From CAZGKW01 sp964526295 (GTDB lineage: Bacteria > Planctomycetota > Phycisphaerae > FEN-1346): a stretch of DNA of 64,000 bases. The notes below the pieces were generated by a model, which was not told the DNA's origin, did no database searches, and saw nothing but the letters and a program-made list of their open reading frames with translations. The position numbers and the translations under genes are program-made. The DNA lies in the NCBI GenBank assembly GCA_964526295.1, contig CAZGKW010000019.1, positions 1 to 64,000 of the forward strand. Reading direction: 5' to 3'. The first letter of the stretch is position 1; the number at the start of each line of letters is the position of its first letter. Shown here in pieces: positions 34,995 through 42,001 of the stretch.

Positions 34995-36182
34995 CTACAC
35001 CTCGAACGCCTTGACCTCGACCTCCTGGCCTTGGCGCTCGGCGGAAACGTAGGCCGAGTAGATCGTCGAGATGGCGTCGGCGGCCAGCTCCAGGTTGCTC
35101 TCGAGCTTCTCGCCATAGGCCGCCGTACGGTAGAACGCCTCGATCTCGTGCGGGTAGCCCGTGTAATGGTCCTCGTCGGGAGCGGGGTTCGACCAGCCCT
35201 GCTTCGTGCCGGTCTTCTCGACGATGTAGATATCGCGGAACTGCTCCTCGACCGGGTTATAGGTCTCCATGGCGTTGTTCGGGTTGATGTTGCAGATGGT
35301 GCGGTGGTTGTCGGCGGCGACGGCGAGCCAGTTGTGGATGCCGCCCAGAATGATCTCTGACGCGACGATGTCTGCGATCGTGCCGTCCTCGAACGTGATG
35401 TGGGCGGCGGCGAAGTCTTCGATGTCCGTGTAGTTGGACCGCAGGTGTCCCAGGTCGCGGAACGTCGGCAGCCGCGTCAGGGCGTGGGTCCGGCACGAGA
35501 CGGTCTTGGGGCGGATGGGCCGGCCGTCGCGCGACAGGCCCTCGACGCGCTTCAGGTACAGCGTCGCCGTCAGGGGATGGCACCCCTTGCCCATGAGGCT
35601 GCCTCCGCCGGAGTAGGCCCACTGGCCGTAGGTGTCGGCGTGCGAGCCGGAGTGGGCCTCCTCGCCGTAGATCCAGAGGACCTGGCCGCCGGCCTTCTCG
35701 AGAATCTCGCGTTCCTTCTGGATGGCGGGGGCGTAGACCCAGTTCTCGGCGTAGCAGATGCGGGCCTTCGACTTCCGCTCCGCTTCGACCAACCGGTCGA
35801 TGCTCGCCAGGGCCGCCGCGAGCCCCTCCTCCTTGGGGAATGTGTCGCCGCTGAAGTCCTCGGACCCGTCGCCGAAGTAGCCCGTGAGGGGTTTCTCCAC
35901 GATGGGGAAGACGTCCTGTTCGAGGGCCGCGATGGCGATCTCCTCGTGGGCCACGGGCGGCACGCAGACGTGGACGACCTCGGACGCCTCGATCAGGCTG
36001 TCGACGTCCTTGAAGGCCCGGATGTCGCGCTCGTCGGCGTAGGCCTGGCACATGTCGCTCGGCGGGCAGAACACGCCCACCGGCTCGACGTTCACCGAGT
36101 GGACCCGCTTCAGGGCCTCCCAGTGGAACCGGGCGGCAAAGCCCGCCCCGATAATGCCCGTTTTGACCGTCTTTTTCTCCAT
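34995..36182 (-). CDS. Gfo/Idh/MocA-family oxidoreductase
   Basis: A 395-residue cytoplasmic oxidoreductase. The Rossmann motif T-G-I-I-G-A-G-F-A-A-R-F-H is at residues 8-20 and the E-K-P motif is intact (P-I-V-E-K-P-L-T-G-Y). An insert after E-K-P of about 25 acidic residues (D-G-S-E-D-F-S-G) is unusual. The substrate domain includes A-E-N-W-V-Y-A-P, E-E-A-H-S-G-S-H and G-K-G-C-H-P-L. ATG 36182 follows AAAGGA by seven bases. It is the last gene of a three-gene minus-strand operon with ThuA (36 bases upstream) and a Tat oxidoreductase. It lacks an export signal, so the operon has one exported and one cytoplasmic oxidoreductase. Confidence 0.9.
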   Translation of the reverse strand: MEKKTVKTGIIGAGFAARFHWEALKRVHSVNVEPVGVFCPPSDMCQAYADERDIRAFKDVDSLIEASEVVHVCVPPVAHEEIAIAALEQDVFPIVEKPLTGYFGDGSEDFSGDTFPKEEGLAAALASIDRLVEAERKSKARICYAENWVYAPAIQKEREILEKAGGQVLWIYGEEAHSGSHADTYGQWAYSGGGSLMGKGCHPLTATLYLKRVEGLSRDGRPIRPKTVSCRTHALTRLPTFRDLGHLRSNYTDIEDFAAAHITFEDGTIADIVASEIILGGIHNWLAVAADNHRTICNINPNNAMETYNPVEEQFRDIYIVEKTGTKQGWSNPAPDEDHYTGYPHEIEAFYRTAAYGEKLESNLELAADAISTIYSAYVSAERQGQEVEVKAFEV

Positions 36183-36218
36183 GATGGGTCCTTTCGCGCG
36201 CTGCGATCTCGTTCGGTG

Positions 36219-37169
36219 TCAGCGTTCCATGTCGGCTGCCGGCCTGGCGCTGGGCGTCGTGTCGGCCTCCAGGTCGCCCAGGGCGAACTGAATGCCGTCC
36301 AGCAGGTGCCTCAGGTACACCGGGTCCCAGAACAGGTCGTGCTGGTGGCCCAGGGCGAAGTAGAACACCCGGCCCAAGCCGTACGGCTTCACCCAACTCA
36401 GGGCGAAATCGCCGTCCGTCCGGTGGATGCCCTTCCTGTTGATGTCCGTCTGAGTTGTGTCGATCGACAGGAGCACACGGAGCCGCTCCCGCGAGTAGGG
36501 GGCCTTGACCTGGTAGATCTCGTCGCGGACGGTGAACGGTTTGCCGCCGAAGGCCCGGGCCACGGGGTGGTCCGGGTCGTCGACCTTGAGGGTGACCTCG
36601 CTGCCGGCCCCCCAAGGGTGGTTGTCGAACCGGGCCCCGATGATCTCGCCGTACTCGGGCCACGTGCGGAACGACGCCACGGCGGCGTGGGTCGCGGCCA
36701 AGCCCTTGCCGCCTTTCAGGAACGCGGCGAAGCTGCGCTTGAGCCGCTCGTCGCGCTTGCGGGCCGCCCCTTTCGCTTCCTCCGTGAGCTTGCCGAAGTC
36801 CGCCGGCAGGAAGATCTCGCGGTTCGTATTGTTGAAGAAGACGGCGTCGAAGTCGCGGAGTCGTTCGGGCTCGAAGTTGGCGAGGTCGTCGCTGACGACG
36901 GCCTCGAAAGCACCCGTCTTCGCGGCGAGGACCTCGGCGGCCTTCTTTCCGTAGGGGATGGCGCTGTGCCTGTAGCCGTGCGAGACGCTGAAGACCAGGA
37001 GCTTGCGCGGCTTTTCCGGCCGGACTGCGGGGCCGTCCGGGGCGGCGGCGCGGACCTTCTCGATCTCCTCGGGCGTCGGCCCCTCGGGTTTCGCCCCGCG
37101 GCCGACTTCGGCGCAGGCCCCGACTGCGAGGACCGCCACCGCCACGACCCACCTCTGCCTGTCTGCCAT
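36219..37169 (-). CDS. ThuA-like trehalose-utilisation domain lipoprotein
   Basis: A 316-residue exported protein containing a ThuA domain (class I glutamine amidotransferase-like fold) over about residues 55-285. Characteristic segments are S-V-S-H-G-Y-R-H near the first strand, F-N-N-T-N-R-E, A-A-T-H-A-A-V-A-S and G-A-R-F-D-N-H-P-W. The N-terminus is a signal peptide with A-V-G-A-C at Cys19, compatible with a lipoprotein. ATG 37169 follows GGAAGG by nine bases. In rhizobia the ThuA/ThuB pair is needed for conversion of trehalose through 3-keto-trehalose, ThuB being a Gfo/Idh/MocA enzyme. The location here between two Gfo/Idh/MocA genes (18- and 36-base gaps) matches that logic. The exact reaction of ThuA proteins is still debated. 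Confidence 0.9.
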   Translation of the reverse strand: MADRQRWVVAVAVLAVGACAEVGRGAKPEGPTPEEIEKVRAAAPDGPAVRPEKPRKLLVFSVSHGYRHSAIPYGKKAAEVLAAKTGAFEAVVSDDLANFEPERLRDFDAVFFNNTNREIFLPADFGKLTEEAKGAARKRDERLKRSFAAFLKGGKGLAATHAAVASFRTWPEYGEIIGARFDNHPWGAGSEVTLKVDDPDHPVARAFGGKPFTVRDEIYQVKAPYSRERLRVLLSIDTTQTDINRKGIHRTDGDFALSWVKPYGLGRVFYFALGHQHDLFWDPVYLRHLLDGIQFALGDLEADTTPSARPAADMER

Positions 37170-37187
37170 GCTGCGCAACCTTCCGAA

Positions 37188-38525
37188 TCAGAGCGTCCAC
37201 GGCTCGCGCATCGGCCGGGACAGCATCCGGTTCGCCTCCGCATCGCCGGGGAACTGCTCCGTCTCCGGGTCCCACGTCAGCCAGCGGCCGAGCCGCATCG
37301 CGACGTGCCCGACCAGACAGACCGAGCAGCTTCGGTGTCCCACCTCGACGGGGGCCACGGTCTCGGCCCGCGTCTTGATGCCCTCGATCCAGTTCCCCTT
37401 GTGGTCCCGGCTCCGGTACAGGTGGACCTCGTCCGGGCCGAAGGTCTCCTTCAGGAGCGACGCCGGCTCGGCCTCCAGACGGCCCCGATTGATGTAGATC
37501 CAGCCCTCGGTGCCCTCGAAGCGGACGCCCTGCGCGTTCGTCCCGTTGTCGGCACAGATCAGCCGCACGCCGCTCGCGTAGGTGTACTCGATGCGGCAGC
37601 GTCCGTGGACGTCCCACAGGCCGTCGTCGGGGAACTCGCCCCATCCCTCGACGGCCACCGGGCCGGTATGCTCGGTGCCCATCCCCCACTGGGCGATGTC
37701 GAGGTGGTGGCTGCCCCACCCGGTGATCATGCCGCATCCGTAGTCGCGGATGCGGAGCCACCCCGGCCGGCCGTAACCGCGTGTCGGATGGACCCGCTTC
37801 TCCGTGTACGGTTTCCATGGGGCCGGACCGAGCCACGTCTCGTAGTCGAGCCCCTCCGGGACGGGCATCCCCGGCTGCGGCCCCGTCGACGGGTCGGTCG
37901 GCAGGCCCACGCGAACGGTCTCCAGGCGGCCGATGCGTCCGTTCCGGACCAGCTCGCACGCGAAGCGGAACCGCGGGTCGGACCGCTGCTGGCTGCCCAC
38001 CTGGAGGACGCGGCCGTATCGCCGGACGGTGTCGCTGAGGACCCGGCCCTCGACAACCGTGCGCGTCAGCGGCTTCTGGATGAAGATGTCCTTGCCGGCT
38101 CGGGCCGAAGCGAGGGCCGGCAGGGCGTGCCAGTGGTCCGGCGTGCCGACCGTGACGGCGTCGATGTCGGGCCGGGCCACGAGGTCGCGGAAGTCGCCGT
38201 ACGCGTCACACCTGCGGTACCGGCCGGAGCGCGCCCGCCCGGCGTAATGGCCCTCCACGATGCGCCGGGCGTCTTCGGCCCGTCGGGCGTCGACGTCGCA
38301 GACCGCGACGATCTGCACGTCGTCGCGGCCGAGGAGGCTCCGCATGTCGCCGCGCCCCATCCGGCCGACGCCGATGCAGCCGACCGCGACACGATTTGCG
38401 GGTGACGAGGCGCCGAGTACGGCCCCGGGCACGATCGACGGCGCAGCGATCGCGGCCCCCGCCGCCGCCGCCGCCCCCCTCAGGAAGCTGCGGCGACCCA
38501 CCCGTCTGCTTTGAGCTTCACGCAC
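37188..38525 (-). CDS. Gfo/Idh/MocA oxidoreductase with Tat signal
   Basis: A 445-residue Tat-exported oxidoreductase. I start it at GTG 38525, seven bases after GAGGAGG, which places the twin-arginine motif G-R-R-S-F-L at residues 10-15. The NAD(P) fold begins V-G-C-I-G-V-G-R-M-G-R-G-D. The usual E-K-P reads Q-K-P here (F-I-Q-K-P-L-T-R), a variant common in exported planctomycete members. The substrate domain has G-M-I-T-G-W-G-S-H-H-L-D-I-A-Q-W, including the conserved His pair. It is the first gene of the operon with ThuA and a second oxidoreductase, under the promoter candidate at 38550-38579. Probable role: oxidation of a sugar in the periplasm. Confidence 0.92.
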   Translation of the reverse strand: MREAQSRRVGRRSFLRGAAAAAGAAIAAPSIVPGAVLGASSPANRVAVGCIGVGRMGRGDMRSLLGRDDVQIVAVCDVDARRAEDARRIVEGHYAGRARSGRYRRCDAYGDFRDLVARPDIDAVTVGTPDHWHALPALASARAGKDIFIQKPLTRTVVEGRVLSDTVRRYGRVLQVGSQQRSDPRFRFACELVRNGRIGRLETVRVGLPTDPSTGPQPGMPVPEGLDYETWLGPAPWKPYTEKRVHPTRGYGRPGWLRIRDYGCGMITGWGSHHLDIAQWGMGTEHTGPVAVEGWGEFPDDGLWDVHGRCRIEYTYASGVRLICADNGTNAQGVRFEGTEGWIYINRGRLEAEPASLLKETFGPDEVHLYRSRDHKGNWIEGIKTRAETVAPVEVGHRSCSVCLVGHVAMRLGRWLTWDPETEQFPGDAEANRMLSRPMREPWTL

Positions 38526-38549
38526 GGGCCGTCCTCCTCGGGGGGAGCC

Positions 38550-38579
38550 ATCATACGGGAAAACCTTGTCGAGTGGCAA
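38550..38579 (-). promoter_or_regulatory. Promoter candidate TTGCCA-N18-TATGAT
   Basis: On the minus strand, TTGCCA (38574-38579, 5 of 6 to consensus) is 18 bases from TATGAT (38550-38555, 5 of 6). The start codon of the Tat oxidoreductase operon is at 38525, leaving a short leader that contains the GAGGAGG ribosome site. It is one of the best sigma-70-like matches in the window. Confidence 0.55.
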
Positions 38580-38627
38580 CGTTTCGTGCCAAACGACAAG
38601 TCCTTCGAGGCGCGATTTCGGACCCGC

Positions 38628-38657
38628 TTGACTTCCGACTGAACGGGCCCGTAGCAT
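38628..38657 (+). promoter_or_regulatory. Promoter candidate TTGACT-N18-TAGCAT
   Basis: TTGACT at 38628-38633 (5 of 6) and TAGCAT at 38652-38657 (4 of 6), spaced 18 bases, point toward the gene starting at 38716. Together with 38550-38579 it makes a divergent pair with the -35 elements about 50 bases apart in the 190-base gap. Confidence 0.45.
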
Positions 38658-38715
38658 GGGCCGGTCGCGGTTCGGCTTCGAGGTGGTGCGAGGAGCCGGG
38701 AGGAGACGCCAAGGG

Positions 38716-41700
38716 ATGACAGGGGGTCGGATGCTCCTGGCGGCGCTGCTCGTGGGCCTTCCGGTCGCCGCCGCGGCGTCGGCCGAGCCCGACCAAGTCC
38801 TCGTCCTCTACAACCGGGACTGGACCGGCGACCTGCCCGGCACGGAGCCCGGCCAGGACTCCGAAGAGGTCGCCCGTTACTACGTCGCCCGCCACACCGA
38901 CCCGAAGACGGGCAAGCGGCCCCATCTGCTGGGCCTGACCTGCCATCACAAGGCGACCGTGCCGTCCGGCAGCCACCTGAACGGCAGCGAGATCGCCGAG
39001 GCCAGCCGCGACAACTACTTCGGCGTCGTCTACCGGGGCCAGGGCTCGCCGCCGGCCGTGGGCGAAGGGCGACGGTCCGACCCGCTCCTGGTCTCCACGC
39101 ACATCGAAGCGAACCTGCCCGCCGACGCCTACGAGTGGGCAACGGTCACGCTGAAGGTCGGTTCGACCGACGACGAGGCCGCCGGCCGGACGGTCTATGC
39201 GGAGGGCCGTTCGGAGACGATCAGTGCGGTCCACGTGACCGATCTGCCGGGCGGCGGCAAACGGTTCGAGGTCGACGCCGAACGCATCGGCTATCGCGGT
39301 GCGTTCCACGTCTGGCTGTCGGTCAAGGACCGCGACGGCGAGGTACTGGTCGACGAACGCACGGACTTCGCCGACTACGGGCACGTCGTCATTCCGCTGT
39401 CGGGGGACCGGCTGGACTGGAGCACGCTGGAGGCCGTGGTAGGGGACACGACCGATGCCAAGCGGCGGATGATGATCTGCCGGGGCGGGGAGTCGACCCT
39501 CAAGCCGCACGTCCGCGTCGATCGGGAGGCCCGGGACGGCCACGGCGCCCTGCGGATCGACGCCCGGGCGGCGGGATGGGCCGGCGACTTCTTCGTTGCC
39601 TGGCGGGCCCGGACCGCCGACGGGCAGGTGGTCACGGCCCCCTCGACGGTCGTCCGCGACCCGCGCCAAGTGCGTTTCACCGTGCCCGACCCGGACGGGA
39701 AGCTCGACTGGCACTCCGTGACGCTGCGGATCGGCGCCCGCGCCGACCCGGACGCCGCCCGGGTCCTGTACGCCGACGGCCGGGGCCGTCTCGACGAGCC
39801 CATCGTACGCGTCCGCGAGCCCCAGGCCGACCGGTCGGGCCGCGACGAGCCGGGGCGGACGCTCTTTCTGAACGCCAAGCGGGCCGGCTACGACGGCGAC
39901 GTCTGGGTCTGGCTGTCGGCGCGCGGCAGGGCGGGCGAGCCCGACCTTCGGCACAGCCGGCACTACGTCGACCCGGATGACCTGGCGTTCTCGTGGACCG
40001 GTCCGGACGGCGTGCGCGACGACGCGCACTATCTGGAGGACATCGAGGCCCCTGTCAAGGCGTTCCTGGAGGACCCCGCCCGGCCCGCCGACGGCCGCCA
40101 CTTGAAGGACCACGTTCTATACATCGTCCTGTGCTACGGTCTTCCGCGGATCGTCGCCCGGCACGGAGGGATCGCCCAGACGGCCGTGCCGGCGTCACGG
40201 ACGGATTCGGGCCACCTCGTCTCGCTGTGCCAGCGGCTCGAAATGACGTACTATGGGATCGAGGCGGTCCGCCCGCCGCGGGTCGTGCCGGTCCGCATGC
40301 GGGACACCGACGGCCCGTGGCGGAAGTGGGCGGCGGTCTCGAGCCTGTGGTCGCCGCTCGTCGGCCGGGCGGTCCAGCCCTACATGCACCCGGCGGCGTA
40401 CCGGACGGGCCGCTTCACACCCGAGGTACCGCCGCCGTGGCCCGACCCGCCGCACTTCACCTCCGAGCTTCGGCGCCGCATGTCCGACCGCTTCGTGTAC
40501 GCCTGTTCGCGGATCGACGGCCCTGATCCCGAGACGGCCATGTACCAGGTCGACGCCGCCTCTTACGCCTCACGGTACCTGACGCCCCGCATCGGGTCGC
40601 GACCCGAGGGGGAGTGGGACGGGGAGAAGGCCCTGCGGGCGAGCCGGGACGTCGCCGGCGTCGGGGAGCTGGAGCGGCTCGGCCTGCCGGGGGCGGGCAA
40701 GTCGATCAACTTTTCGGCGTACTTCGGCCGCCGTGACGGAGGCGGATACGTCCCGGGCGCCGTCGACTGGTACGTCATCTCGGCCAACTCGGTGGGCAGT
40801 TCGCGCAGCCACGTCACCCGCGCGCTCGCCGGACGCGTGACCGTGACGGGCGGGGCGGCCCGTTCCTACGGGGGCTGCCCGCACACGACGACGCACGGCT
40901 GGTGGGACAGCCGCGTCTTCTACCACTACCTTTTCCGGGGTTACGACCTCGGGGAAGCCTGGCTCCTGTCGCGGTACAAGTACCTGTGGAGCACGTCGTT
41001 CTTCGGTGACCCGCTCTATCGGCCCGACCTGGCCCGGACGGAGTTTGACACGACGCCTCCGCGCGTCGCGGCCCCGGACGGCATCCGCGTCGAGGTGGTC
41101 CCGGCGGGCGATCAGTATTACGCGGTCGTCACCGCCGAGGTGGCGTCCACCGCGGAAGAGCCGGAGCTCGTGACCGCCAGGGCCGAGTACGCCCCGGAAG
41201 GGCAGGGCGATGGGCCCCGCGAAGCCGTCGACGGGGCCTACCGGCGTCGGCCCCGGGTGGTGCTCCGTCCGCTGGAGCCGGAGACGGGATACAAGTATCA
41301 TCTGGTGCTCAGCGACCCGTACCTGAACACGTTCGACAGCCGCGAGCGGCCGGGCAAGCTGACGTTCCGCACCGGGCCGGCGGGGGCGATGGACGTGGCC
41401 GCGGGACGGGACGACCCGAAAACGCTGACACTGGGCGGACCAGGGCGGCTCGATCAGCCGAACGGCGAACGCGGGGAGATCGAGATCACCTACGTGCCGC
41501 CCGAGGCGGGCAACGCCACCGTCCTGGCGTGCGGGGACTTGCGGGTCCGGCTGGCGGACGGGAAGGTGGAGTTCAACCCGGGCGGCGGGACCGGCGGCCG
41601 GGCGGACCATCCCCTCGAGGCCGGCCGGCCGTACCATATGCGGCTGCGGTACCGGCAGTGGCCCGTGACCCGCGAGGTGTGGCTCGTGGCCCGCGACGGG

Positions 41701-41919
41701 TCGGAGTTCCTCCTTTGCTCGGACAACCGGACGCCCTGGCGGGAGCTTCGCCTGTCGAGTAGGATGACGTTCGCCCAGTCGGCGGACCAGGGCTTTGTGC
41801 GGCACGCGAGGCTCTTTGCGGACGCCCGGCCGGGGGCCGATGCGGGTACGCGGCGCAAGCGGCGATTCCAACCGGCGGCCTTCGACCGGGTGGACCGGGC
41901 CCCCGGAGGGGACGACTGA
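38716..41919 (+). CDS. Secreted TIGR03790-like protein with inserted beta-repeats
   Basis: A 1067-residue exported protein. Its ends match the TIGR03790 family: V-L-V-L-Y-N near residue 30 with the S-E-E-V-A-R-Y-Y-V-A-R block, L-Y-I-V-L-C-Y-G-L-P near 475, and the closing G-Y-D-L-G-E-A-W-L-L-S with F-F-G-D-P-L-Y-R-P near 765. Between the first two blocks (about nt 39120-40015) lie roughly three and a half tandem repeats of 95-105 residues, each with a variant of G-Y-x-G-D-x-x-V-W-L-S and L-D-W-x-S-V-T-L-x-I-G. The C-terminal 290 residues are further beta-sandwich modules. The family's function is unknown; its end motif resembles caspase-fold C25-type peptidases, but I cannot identify a catalytic His/Cys pair. 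ATG 38716 begins a signal peptide; an ATG at 38731 is an alternative start. Confidence 0.75.
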   Translation: MTGGRMLLAALLVGLPVAAAASAEPDQVLVLYNRDWTGDLPGTEPGQDSEEVARYYVARHTDPKTGKRPHLLGLTCHHKATVPSGSHLNGSEIAEASRDNYFGVVYRGQGSPPAVGEGRRSDPLLVSTHIEANLPADAYEWATVTLKVGSTDDEAAGRTVYAEGRSETISAVHVTDLPGGGKRFEVDAERIGYRGAFHVWLSVKDRDGEVLVDERTDFADYGHVVIPLSGDRLDWSTLEAVVGDTTDAKRRMMICRGGESTLKPHVRVDREARDGHGALRIDARAAGWAGDFFVAWRARTADGQVVTAPSTVVRDPRQVRFTVPDPDGKLDWHSVTLRIGARADPDAARVLYADGRGRLDEPIVRVREPQADRSGRDEPGRTLFLNAKRAGYDGDVWVWLSARGRAGEPDLRHSRHYVDPDDLAFSWTGPDGVRDDAHYLEDIEAPVKAFLEDPARPADGRHLKDHVLYIVLCYGLPRIVARHGGIAQTAVPASRTDSGHLVSLCQRLEMTYYGIEAVRPPRVVPVRMRDTDGPWRKWAAVSSLWSPLVGRAVQPYMHPAAYRTGRFTPEVPPPWPDPPHFTSELRRRMSDRFVYACSRIDGPDPETAMYQVDAASYASRYLTPRIGSRPEGEWDGEKALRASRDVAGVGELERLGLPGAGKSINFSAYFGRRDGGGYVPGAVDWYVISANSVGSSRSHVTRALAGRVTVTGGAARSYGGCPHTTTHGWWDSRVFYHYLFRGYDLGEAWLLSRYKYLWSTSFFGDPLYRPDLARTEFDTTPPRVAAPDGIRVEVVPAGDQYYAVVTAEVASTAEEPELVTARAEYAPEGQGDGPREAVDGAYRRRPRVVLRPLEPETGYKYHLVLSDPYLNTFDSRERPGKLTFRTGPAGAMDVAAGRDDPKTLTLGGPGRLDQPNGERGEIEITYVPPEAGNATVLACGDLRVRLADGKVEFNPGGGTGGRADHPLEAGRPYHMRLRYRQWPVTREVWLVARDGSEFLLCSDNRTPWRELRLSSRMTFAQSADQGFVRHARLFADARPGADAGTRRKRRFQPAAFDRVDRAPGGDD

Positions 41920-42001
41920 CGCGGAGGCATCTGCCTGCCGAGCTGCGGGCAAGCGTGCGGCCTGACGCAGCAGGGCGGTGCAGAAGAAAGGACCGGCCGA
42001 C

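Noticed and set aside
38656..38715. ATG at 38656 as start of the TIGR03790-like protein
   Set aside because: It would place an Arg-rich stretch before the signal peptide and overlap the proposed -10. The ATG at 38716 gives a normal signal peptide.
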